Shown here: piece by piece, positions 36,936 through 44,300 of the stretch
How positions within the stretch are numbered: the first letter of the stretch is position 1
Layout of the letters: every line of letters starts with the position of its first letter
Origin: Ignavibacteriales bacterium
GTDB taxonomy: Bacteria; Bacteroidota; Ignavibacteria; Ignavibacteriales; Melioribacteraceae
Assembly: GCA_021740915.1 (NCBI GenBank)
Contig: JAIOYW010000017.1
Span: forward strand, 39,468-103,467
DNA length: 64,000 nucleotides
Direction: 5' to 3'
The notes under the pieces: generated by a model
Seen by the model: only the letters and a program-made list of their open reading frames with translations
What the model was told of the DNA's origin: nothing
Database searches by the model: none
Program-made: the position numbers and the translations under genes

Positions 36936-37745
36936 ATGATTAAAAGGCTTCTGCTGTTTATTATTACTGCCGGAATTATTATAAGCTGCGGTGATGATAC
37001 TCAGGATAAGGAAGAACAATCTGTTCGTGAGAGGAATCTCCGGATTAAGAAGGAGCAGGCTAAAAAACGCGAGCCCTGCGACACGCTCTCTTTTCAGGAA
37101 TATTTTATTGCCAATGGCGGAGCGGGTAATTACATTGTTGAATTCGATCAGTCGCTTGACAGGGTTGTCAGCAAACCGGCTGTTTTTTATTACAAAGAAG
37201 GCGGCAACTTCATTTTTTCAGTAATTGCCAAATCGAAACAGACTGAAAGGAATGTTGAAGTAAAAAATATTGTCGGGGTTGATGCCAGTTTTCTAAATTA
37301 TGACAGTACGAGACTTGGAACAGCTTTTTTCTTTCTGACTCTTTACGAGTGCGATGGTCAGGGGAATTTCTCGATGATCTGGGAGAAAGAGATACCAATT
37401 CACACCGGATTTAATTCGATAAAGATGAAAAAGTGGAAAAACATCAGTTATATCGAATTGAACTTCATCGCGATGTATATTTCCGGAAACGTCAGTTTCA
37501 ATTTGTTCTTTGTCGATGGTCTCCGAAATCAGCCGCATCTTCTCGAAACCTATGAGGCAATAGCCAGGCAGAGAGAAATTGCTGATGTAAATAACGATAA
37601 ATGGCCTGATTATTTTGAATGGCGTTTCGCTCAGAATGATTCTGCTATGTTCTGGAGGAAACTCGATTCCATTCCATTTATCTGGGATACTACAAAAAAT
37701 ATTTACCGTGACCTCAAAGGTCGGCGCTGGACAAGAAAATATTAG
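36936..37745 (+). CDS. Lipoprotein of unknown function
   Basis: 269 residues. Lipoprotein signal with lipobox IISC (Cys18), then a charged linker and a mostly beta domain. Near the C-terminus, IADVNNDKWPDYFEWRF resembles a calcium-binding EF-hand-like or FG-GAP-like loop (DxNxDxxxD), and the protein ends in a basic tail. I recognise no family. The start is fixed by a strong ribosome site, GGAGGAGG, about five bases before ATG 36,936. A clear intrinsic terminator follows 16 bases after the stop. Confidence 0.75.
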   Translation: MIKRLLLFIITAGIIISCGDDTQDKEEQSVRERNLRIKKEQAKKREPCDTLSFQEYFIANGGAGNYIVEFDQSLDRVVSKPAVFYYKEGGNFIFSVIAKSKQTERNVEVKNIVGVDASFLNYDSTRLGTAFFFLTLYECDGQGNFSMIWEKEIPIHTGFNSIKMKKWKNISYIELNFIAMYISGNVSFNLFFVDGLRNQPHLLETYEAIARQREIADVNNDKWPDYFEWRFAQNDSAMFWRKLDSIPFIWDTTKNIYRDLKGRRWTRKY

Positions 37746-37761
37746 CGTGATTTGTTATTTG

Positions 37762-37798
37762 CCGGGCGATGCCCGCTATCGCCCGGACTCATTTTTTT
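37762..37798 (+). terminator. Intrinsic terminator after the lipoprotein gene
   Basis: Perfect 9-bp stem, CCGGGCGAT (37,762-37,770) and ATCGCCCGG (37,778-37,786), with a 7-base loop, followed within five bases by a seven-T run. Confidence 0.88.
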
Positions 37799-37938
37799 AT
37801 TCACTTCTTGTCGTTAATTAATTTATCTGAACCTGAGAAGGGTTTAATTTTTGAATTTTTACTATTATTTAATTTGTTAGTAAAATTAAACTCCTGATCT
37901 GATCTTATTGTTGTGCTATTAAGGATTTTAAGGAATTT

Positions 37939-38949
37939 ATGCCGAACGAACATATAAAAGTTGATTATAATTGCCTGAGGCATGGAGCCGGGATTTTTGT
38001 ACATTCCGGAGCCGGGGTTTACAGGGTGGAAGGCGCGGAGCTTTTCGATTTCTTCCACAGGGTAAGCACTAATTCATTCAGGGATGTGAAGCTGTGGCAG
38101 TCGGTGACAACTCTTTTTCTAAACAATAAGGGCAGGATTATCGACAGGGCAGCGGCTCTTAATATTCCGGGAAATATTCTTGTTGTCGGGAGCAGGGACG
38201 AGGAGCGCAGGCTGATCCACTGGATAAAAAGGTATATAATCACTGAGGATATATCTGTTGAGGACAAATCGGATGATTACACTCTGATTGAGATCGCCGG
38301 GGAATATGCTGCTTCTTTCGTGCCGCTTCTGCCCCTTCAGGATGATCCTGAAAATATGATTGACAGAGTATTTCCTCTCACAGAAACCTTTCCCGGTAGC
38401 TGGTTCTATACTGTAAAAACTTCAAACGGAAGGACACGTTTTTTTATCCTTGGCAGGAACGAAATTGCAGGACTTATTATCGCACATCTTGTTAATGCCG
38501 GAGAGATATACGGTACAAAAATTATTTCTGAAGAGGCTTACAGGGTTTACAGGCTTGAAGAAGGTATTCCCGAATTCCCGGATGAAATAAACGATGATGT
38601 TAATCCTCACGAAGCGGGATTTATGCACGATGTAAGCGCCACTAAAGGCTGTTACATCGGGCAGGAAGTTATTGCCCGTCTCGAAACCTACGGTAAGGTG
38701 CAGAGAGTTCTCAGCGGAATTATTTTTGAGAACGGAGTTTCGCAGAATAGTGAGTTTACTCTTCAGACAGGGGACGGGGAGGAAAGCGGTTATTTTACAA
38801 ATATTGTCCGGTCGGAACTGCTCGGCGCCAATATTGGTTTAGCTTATGTGAAAAAAAAATATATCGGCACTGATAATGAGATCTTTGCCTTTGACGAAAA
38901 AGGAAATAAGCACAATATTAAAATAACGGGTTTGCCTGTAAGACTATGA
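37939..38949 (+). CDS. ygfZ: YgfZ/GcvT-like folate-binding protein
   Basis: 336 residues of the GcvT fold. The YgfZ signature K-G-C-Y-x-G-Q-E is present as KGCYIGQEV near residue 232; its Cys is the conserved functional residue. YgfZ proteins bind tetrahydrofolate and help repair or assemble iron-sulfur enzymes such as MiaB. Other landmarks: VEGAELFDFFHRVSTN, RVYRLEEGIPEFPDEI and NIGLAYVKKKY. Its TGA stop overlaps the ATG of the adenosyltransferase gene (ATGA), so the two are co-translated. The link between the two functions is not obvious. Confidence 0.88.
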   Translation: MPNEHIKVDYNCLRHGAGIFVHSGAGVYRVEGAELFDFFHRVSTNSFRDVKLWQSVTTLFLNNKGRIIDRAAALNIPGNILVVGSRDEERRLIHWIKRYIITEDISVEDKSDDYTLIEIAGEYAASFVPLLPLQDDPENMIDRVFPLTETFPGSWFYTVKTSNGRTRFFILGRNEIAGLIIAHLVNAGEIYGTKIISEEAYRVYRLEEGIPEFPDEINDDVNPHEAGFMHDVSATKGCYIGQEVIARLETYGKVQRVLSGIIFENGVSQNSEFTLQTGDGEESGYFTNIVRSELLGANIGLAYVKKKYIGTDNEIFAFDEKGNKHNIKITGLPVRL

Positions 38950-39494
38950 AAATTTATACTAAAACCGGCGATGACGGTACTACCGGACTCTTTGGCGGAC
39001 AAAGGGTAAGAAAGGATGATCTCAGGATCGAAGCATACGGCACAATTGATGAACTCAATTCAATTCTTGGAATTGCTCATTGCAGCATTGAGGATGAAGA
39101 GATAAAAGACGTTATCCTCCAGTTGCAGAATCAGCTTTTTACAGTTGGATCCGATCTTGCAACTCCGCCCGATACCAACACACATAATTTTGAAATACCT
39201 CGTGTGGATGAAAGTTTTATAACATTTGCCGAAAGCAGAATAGACATCTTTGAAGCGCGGCTTCCTGAACTCCGTTCATTTATTCTTCCCGGCGGAAGTA
39301 CAGGTTCATCCTATCTCCATCTGGCGAGGACTGTATGCAGGAGAGCGGAGCGGCGCATCACAAGTCTTCAGGCTGAAGCTGGCTCGGTTGAGTTAATTTT
39401 AGTATATTTGAACAGGCTTTCTGATCTTTTTTTCGTGCTTGCCCGTTATGAAAATTCAATTACCGGCACTCCTGATATTAAATGGACAAATTAG
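38946..39494 (+). CDS. Cob(I)alamin adenosyltransferase, PduO type
   Basis: 182 residues. Transfers the adenosyl group of ATP to cob(I)alamin to make adenosylcobalamin. N-terminal ATP-binding motif YTKTGDDGTTGLFGG, then EAYGTIDELNSILG, FILPGGSTGSSYLHLARTVCRRAERR and YLNRLSDLFFVLARYEN, all PduO/MMAB landmarks. AdoCbl made here could feed the cobalamin-binding sensor at 52.5 kb. The tmRNA gene begins at the last base of this gene's stop codon. Confidence 0.94.
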   Translation: MKIYTKTGDDGTTGLFGGQRVRKDDLRIEAYGTIDELNSILGIAHCSIEDEEIKDVILQLQNQLFTVGSDLATPPDTNTHNFEIPRVDESFITFAESRIDIFEARLPELRSFILPGGSTGSSYLHLARTVCRRAERRITSLQAEAGSVELILVYLNRLSDLFFVLARYENSITGTPDIKWTN

Positions 39495-39849
39495 GGGGTG
39501 AAACTGGTCTCGACGGGGTTATTTGCTCTTTGAACAGCGTGCCGTGTTATCCGCAGACACGATAAACAGCGGTAAAAAAAATAAACAACGAATATACATA
39601 TTCATTAGCTGCTTAATTAAACATTAACAGCCGTTCGCTCCAGCCGTTCATATCCGGCGGGAAACGGACGTCGCAAATGGTATGATAGTCTGGGCTTATG
39701 TTCCGGGGGCACAGATGAAATTCACGGAACTGGTCAATACGGAGCCTTTCAGCCGGCGCCGGAGAGATAAGAAAACAATAGACTGAATACGCACGTAGAA
39801 ATTCTCTGAGAGGTATCTTCGGACGCGGGTTCGACTCCCGCCACCTCCA
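39494..39849 (+). ncRNA. ssrA: tmRNA (one-piece transfer-messenger RNA)
   Basis: Frees stalled ribosomes and tags unfinished proteins. The 5' end GGGGGTGAAACTGGTCTCGA and the 3' end GGTTCGACTCCCGCCACCTCC are the diagnostic tRNA-like halves; GGGGGTG (39,494-39,500) pairs with CACCTCC (39,842-39,848). CCA is not encoded. The tag reading frame is 39,569-39,616: resume codon GCG, peptide AVKKINNEYTYSLAA, stop TAA; the LAA end is typical and is what proteases recognise. Pseudoknot regions follow (GCCGTTCGC.., GGCGGGAAACGG). One-piece, about 356 bases. The reverse strand carries an open frame that is an artefact. The resume codon is inferred from frame and ending. Confidence 0.95.
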
Positions 39850-39954
39850 CAAGTCTTCGTTTTGTTCGTAAAATGAAGACTTCTGCTTATCTGATTTAAT
39901 TCTTCTATAATAAAAAATTCAATCCTTCGACAAGCGGGGCGGAGCGGCAGCCGG

Positions 39955-40184
39955 GTGTGACAGGGGTTTTCATTTCTATAATAATTTCATCCCCTGCCTT
40001 CGGCAGGCAGGGCATTCGGGATTAAAAAGAATCATGTTAACCATTTAACCATTAACAATAATGCAGCAGGCTATTCGGGATCGGGTGTGATAGAGGGGGT
40101 TCTCATTTCTATAATAATTTCATCCCCTGCCTTCGCCTGCCTGCAGCAGGCAGGGCATTCGGGATTAAAAAGAATCATGTTAAC
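39955..40184. repeat. Duplicated ~95-bp intergenic element downstream of tmRNA
   Basis: Two direct copies, about 39,955-40,041 and 40,083-40,184, share GGGTGTGA.., CATTTCTATAATAATTTCAT, CCCCTGCCTTCG.., GGCAGGCAGGGCATTCGGGA and TTAAAAAGAATCATGTTAAC. The second has an extra CCTGCCTGCAGCAGG block in the hairpin. With flanking TTAACAATTAAC words this fills the 370 bases between tmRNA and the kinase gene; no gene is seen there. The hairpin is the same family as at 3,164. Confidence 0.75.
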
Positions 40185-40220
40185 AATTCACCATTCACAA
40201 TTAACAATTAACAACCGCTT

Positions 40221-43200
40221 TTAGAATGGGATTTCTATTGTGAATACTGAGCCTTCGCCAAGTTTGCTCTTCAGGGAAATTTTCCCTCCAAGCAATTCCA
40301 CGCTTTTTTTCACAATCGAAAGCCCCAGCCCCGTTCCCTGAAATTGCCTTGTCGATCCTTCGCTGACCTGCCTGAAAGCATCCCATATAAGATCCTGCTT
40401 GTCCTCCGGGATACCAATGCCTGTATCAGATACTGAGATGATAAGATAATTGCGTTCACCACGCTTCCCGGTGTCAGCCGTAAGTTCCACATATCCTTTT
40501 TCCGTATATACTATTGCATTGCTGAGCAGATTATGCAGAATATCAACGAGAAGCCATTCATCTGTTTCAATCCGCAGGTCGGTAAAATTTATTTTGAATG
40601 ATAATTTTATACCTTTCTGGAGCACACCCCCTGTAAATTCTTTTTTAAGATCAGCGAGTAATCCGTTTACGTTAATTAGTTTCAGCTTCATAGTAAAGTT
40701 GCGTGACTCGAGTTTGGAGAGATCGAGTATTTTACTCAGAGTAGTCTGCATCCTTTTTGAAGCGGAAACTATTCCATCAACCATCTCGAGATCATCCTTA
40801 TCGGAGAGGGTGTCCTGCAGAAGTTCGGAATAACCAAGAATCGCAACAAAAGGTGTCCTGAGCTCGTGACTCATATTTGCAAAAAATATTGATTTGACCC
40901 TGTTCATTTCTTCAGCGGCTTCTTTGGCGGCGACCAATTCCTCTTCATACTGCTTTTTCTCAAGATAGAGACTGATAAGGTTTGCAACTGTCTGGAAAGC
41001 GTCTTTGGCATAATCGGCAATATTATCAGTTTTTTCATAACTCTGTGCGACAATTATCCCGCGGGCAGCACCTCTGATCTTCAAAGGTATTCCCATCCAG
41101 TATTCAGCTTCGGATCCGGTCGGTCTCATACCCCTTTCCCGCATCAGAGCCTGAATTTCAGCTTTATTCATAAATAGAGGTTTTGCTTCCTTTACTACTA
41201 TTCCCGAAAGCGTTCCTTCCGCTTTCCACTGCTCGTATCTGTCCTTGATATCACTCCAGTAAACACTTTTAAATAGATCGGTATTATTATCATAAAGAGC
41301 CACAAAAAGATTCCGGAAATTGATAACTTTTTCAAGTTCCAGTTTTATTGTACCGAGAAGTTCCGCAGCGCTTTTCGATGTGAGGATTGCTCCGGCAATA
41401 TTGTATTCTATTTTTCGGAGGACTTCAAATTTTTTCTTTTCCGTGATGTCTTCCTTAACGGCAATAAAATTTGTAACATTATTATTCTCATTTTTCATGG
41501 GTGAGATAAGTGCAGATTCCCAGAATAGTTCTCCGTTCTTTTTCTTGTTCTGGAATTCGCCTTTCCAGTCCCGTCCGGAGGTAATTGTGCCCCATAATTC
41601 CGCGTAAAATTCATCGGAGGAATAACCTGATTTGAGGATCCGGGGGGTCTTTCCGATAACTTCCGCCGATGAAAAACCTGTGATCTGTGTAAACTTCGGG
41701 TTTATATATTCAATATTCCCGTCATGGTCTGTGACAACAATACTGACCGGGCTTTGTTCAACCGCCCGTGAAAGTTTCATCATCTCTGTCTCGGCTTCTT
41801 TACGCTTTACAATTCTCCAGATACTGTTCATCATAAGTCTTAACTGAACGACATCCAAATCATCGTAATCTGTTTCTTTATTTGCAACCCCAATAACAGC
41901 GACTATTTTTTTCTGATCAAAGACCGGGATCGTCATATACTTTTTTATTTGTACATGCCCTTCCGGGTAACCTTTTTTCAAAAGGTTTTCATTTTGAAAA
42001 TCATTAACGATGATCTCTTTCCGCTGCCTTACAGCTTCGCCCCATATTCCGGTATTCTGAAGTTCATAGCAGGTTTGAGGATTAGTCACGGAACACTCTT
42101 TCATAACATCATTAGACCAGGAATTCAGAATAAACTGTTCTTTTTCCTCATCGTAATAATAGATGTAACCAAATCTACTGCCTGTAAGGATTAAAGCCTG
42201 GTTCAGAGCAAAATCCAGAAATGTTTTTATATCATCAATATCATGTTCGTAAATTCGAAGTATAGCAGCAAGTCTTTCATTATTCTGCCTTATCTTAAGT
42301 TCTGATTCTTTCCTCTCAGTAACATCCCTTACGAGCGCAAGAATAAAATCCTCTTTTTCAACAGTGAACTTATTAAGGTTGATTTCAGCAATAAAAGTCG
42401 AATTGTCCTTTCTCTTATGAGTCCATTCAAAAAACTGCGGTTTTCCGGCAAGCGCCGAATTTAATTTTTCGGTAGATGCCTCTTCTGAATTCCTTCCATC
42501 AGGCTGAAGGGGAGGGGAGATCTGAGATGGTCTGCGGCCAAGCACATAGTCTCTGCGGCAGCCGAAAAGCAGGAATGTTTTTTCATTACATGTAATAAAT
42601 CTGCCGGATTTTAATATCATAATTGCATCATTCGCTGATTCAAAAATTGTCCTGTAACGCATTTCATTTTGAATAAGCAGGGACTCAGCTCTTTTCTTTT
42701 CGGTGATATCATGCACAATAGAATGAAGGTATTTCTCTCCGGAAATATCTACAGCGCTGACAAAAACTTCCACATCCGCAACAGTTCCATCGGCTTTTCT
42801 GTGCCTGAATTCGTGATGAACTTTTTTTCTTAATAATGCATCATCAATGAGTTCGCTGAGTTTTTCAGGAGGGAGAGTATTTATCTCAGAAAGATTTTTT
42901 TTCGTTAATTCTTCTATAGTCCAGCCATAAAAAGCGGCAGCGGCAAAATTCGCCTCAACTATCGATCCGTCAACCGGATCAACTATTATCTTAACAGCGG
43001 CATTCTGTTCAAAAAGATTACGGAATTTCGCTTCGCTATCAATAAGTGCCTTTTCGTTGCGTTTCCTTTCTGAAATATCCTGGATTGCCCCCTGTAACTT
43101 TACTATATTTCCTTCATCGTCGCGAACCGCTTCGCCGATAGTACGCACCCATACCAGTTTACCTTTAGCGGTAATTATCTGCATTTCCTCGTCATAAGGA

Positions 43201-43856
43201 ATTCCCTCAGTTGCACAGGCAGTAAAAACCCGTGTGATTATTTCCCGCCAGTCAGGGGCATAAAATTCAATTCCTTCGTTTACCAATGGAGAATAACCGT
43301 GCGGCATTTCATGAATATCTGCAACGGTATCCGACCATTTAACTACGTTCGTTCTGAGATCTACGCTCCAGCCGCCGATTTTGGCAGCATTTCCGGCAAT
43401 CCTTAAAAGAGAATAATTTGCGTTCAGATCATCCTGCACTTTTTTTCTCAGCAATTTTTCTCTGGTCTCATCCAGCGCCCTTTTAATTGCAAAAGGAAGC
43501 CTCTCCGGACGGTCTTTCAGCACATAATCATCAGCTCCCTGCATCAAGAGTTCGATTGCAGTTTCCTCGCCGATAGAACCTGATACGCAGATAAACGGTG
43601 TCTCGGGACAAATTTCCTGCTTAAGTTCAAGCGCACCGAAAGCGTTAAAACCCGGAAGGCTGAAATCCGAAAGGATCAAATCAAATTGCTGTTCTTTTAA
43701 TATTTTTGCAAAACTTATCTCATTGCTAACGAAAAAATCCGTAAATTTATAACCAGCAGCAGTCAGCATTTCCCTGATTATCAGGTAATCCATTTTGGAA
43801 TCCTCAAGTATAAGAATCCTTAAATGGAGTTCTTCATTTATTATTCCTTTACTCAT
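40221..43856 (-). CDS. Hybrid sensor histidine kinase REC-PAS3-GAF-PAS-GAF-HK
   Basis: 1211 residues, no signal peptide or membrane segment, so a soluble kinase. Order: N-terminal receiver (about 12-130; LILEDSKMD, Asp in LILSDFSLPG, Lys in VLKDRPE), PAS (about 150-268), two more PAS (275-395, 400-520), GAF (about 530-690), PAS (about 695-815), a second GAF-like domain (about 830-985), HisKA with MSHELRTPF (His near 990) and HATPase with NLLSNAIVY, DTGIGIPED and GTGLGLSIV. The N-terminal rather than C-terminal receiver makes it a kinase gated by phosphorelay input. It is the last gene of the island, 3 bases after a stand-alone receiver that could feed or receive phosphate. Confidence 0.93.
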   Translation of the reverse strand: MSKGIINEELHLRILILEDSKMDYLIIREMLTAAGYKFTDFFVSNEISFAKILKEQQFDLILSDFSLPGFNAFGALELKQEICPETPFICVSGSIGEETAIELLMQGADDYVLKDRPERLPFAIKRALDETREKLLRKKVQDDLNANYSLLRIAGNAAKIGGWSVDLRTNVVKWSDTVADIHEMPHGYSPLVNEGIEFYAPDWREIITRVFTACATEGIPYDEEMQIITAKGKLVWVRTIGEAVRDDEGNIVKLQGAIQDISERKRNEKALIDSEAKFRNLFEQNAAVKIIVDPVDGSIVEANFAAAAFYGWTIEELTKKNLSEINTLPPEKLSELIDDALLRKKVHHEFRHRKADGTVADVEVFVSAVDISGEKYLHSIVHDITEKKRAESLLIQNEMRYRTIFESANDAIMILKSGRFITCNEKTFLLFGCRRDYVLGRRPSQISPPLQPDGRNSEEASTEKLNSALAGKPQFFEWTHKRKDNSTFIAEINLNKFTVEKEDFILALVRDVTERKESELKIRQNNERLAAILRIYEHDIDDIKTFLDFALNQALILTGSRFGYIYYYDEEKEQFILNSWSNDVMKECSVTNPQTCYELQNTGIWGEAVRQRKEIIVNDFQNENLLKKGYPEGHVQIKKYMTIPVFDQKKIVAVIGVANKETDYDDLDVVQLRLMMNSIWRIVKRKEAETEMMKLSRAVEQSPVSIVVTDHDGNIEYINPKFTQITGFSSAEVIGKTPRILKSGYSSDEFYAELWGTITSGRDWKGEFQNKKKNGELFWESALISPMKNENNNVTNFIAVKEDITEKKKFEVLRKIEYNIAGAILTSKSAAELLGTIKLELEKVINFRNLFVALYDNNTDLFKSVYWSDIKDRYEQWKAEGTLSGIVVKEAKPLFMNKAEIQALMRERGMRPTGSEAEYWMGIPLKIRGAARGIIVAQSYEKTDNIADYAKDAFQTVANLISLYLEKKQYEEELVAAKEAAEEMNRVKSIFFANMSHELRTPFVAILGYSELLQDTLSDKDDLEMVDGIVSASKRMQTTLSKILDLSKLESRNFTMKLKLINVNGLLADLKKEFTGGVLQKGIKLSFKINFTDLRIETDEWLLVDILHNLLSNAIVYTEKGYVELTADTGKRGERNYLIISVSDTGIGIPEDKQDLIWDAFRQVSEGSTRQFQGTGLGLSIVKKSVELLGGKISLKSKLGEGSVFTIEIPF

Positions 43857-43859
43857 TTA

Positions 43860-44300
43860 TCACCCTTTATTTGGCAATTCATTCAGCAAGCCCCAGAATA
43901 ATCCGATATGCTTAGCGGCATCAAAAAATTCTTTAGAATTAACAGGCTTAACAACGTAAGCATTCACTCCAAGTTCATAACACTTCTGAATATCACATTC
44001 TTCCCGGGAGGACGTGAACATAACAACAGGTACAATTTTGAATCTTGGATCTTCCCTTATAGCCCTGAGGACCTCAATACCATCAATCCGGGGCATTTTT
44101 ATATCAAGAAGAATAAAAACCGGGATGTCTGAATGTCTCCCGTCATATTGTCCCTTCGAATAAAGATAATCGAGCGCCTCAACGCCGTCGTCAACTGAGA
44201 TAACCCTGTCTGCAAGCTTGATTCCGGAGAAAGCTTCATGAATAAGAATTACATCCATAGGATTATCTTCAACTAATAAAATATGCTCAGACCGGTTCAT
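43860..44300 (-). CDS. Stand-alone response regulator, Rcp1-like receiver
   Basis: 146 residues, a single receiver domain without output: LLVEDNPMDVILI, phosphoacceptor in ILLDIKMPRIDG, Ser/Thr in MFTSSREECDI and Lys in YVVKPVN. The extra C-terminal helix (FFDAAKHIGLFWGLLN) and the IDGIEVLRAIRED block match the Rcp1 type, partners of phytochrome-like kinases. It overlaps the upstream kinase gene by 14 bases, so the two probably act as a pair. Confidence 0.93.
   Translation of the reverse strand: MNRSEHILLVEDNPMDVILIHEAFSGIKLADRVISVDDGVEALDYLYSKGQYDGRHSDIPVFILLDIKMPRIDGIEVLRAIREDPRFKIVPVVMFTSSREECDIQKCYELGVNAYVVKPVNSKEFFDAAKHIGLFWGLLNELPNKG

Noticed and set aside
39613..39852. Minus-strand ORF starting MWRWRESNPRP over the tmRNA
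   Set aside because: It is the antisense of the tmRNA; this N-terminal phrase is a known artefact of reading tRNA-like T-arms backwards.
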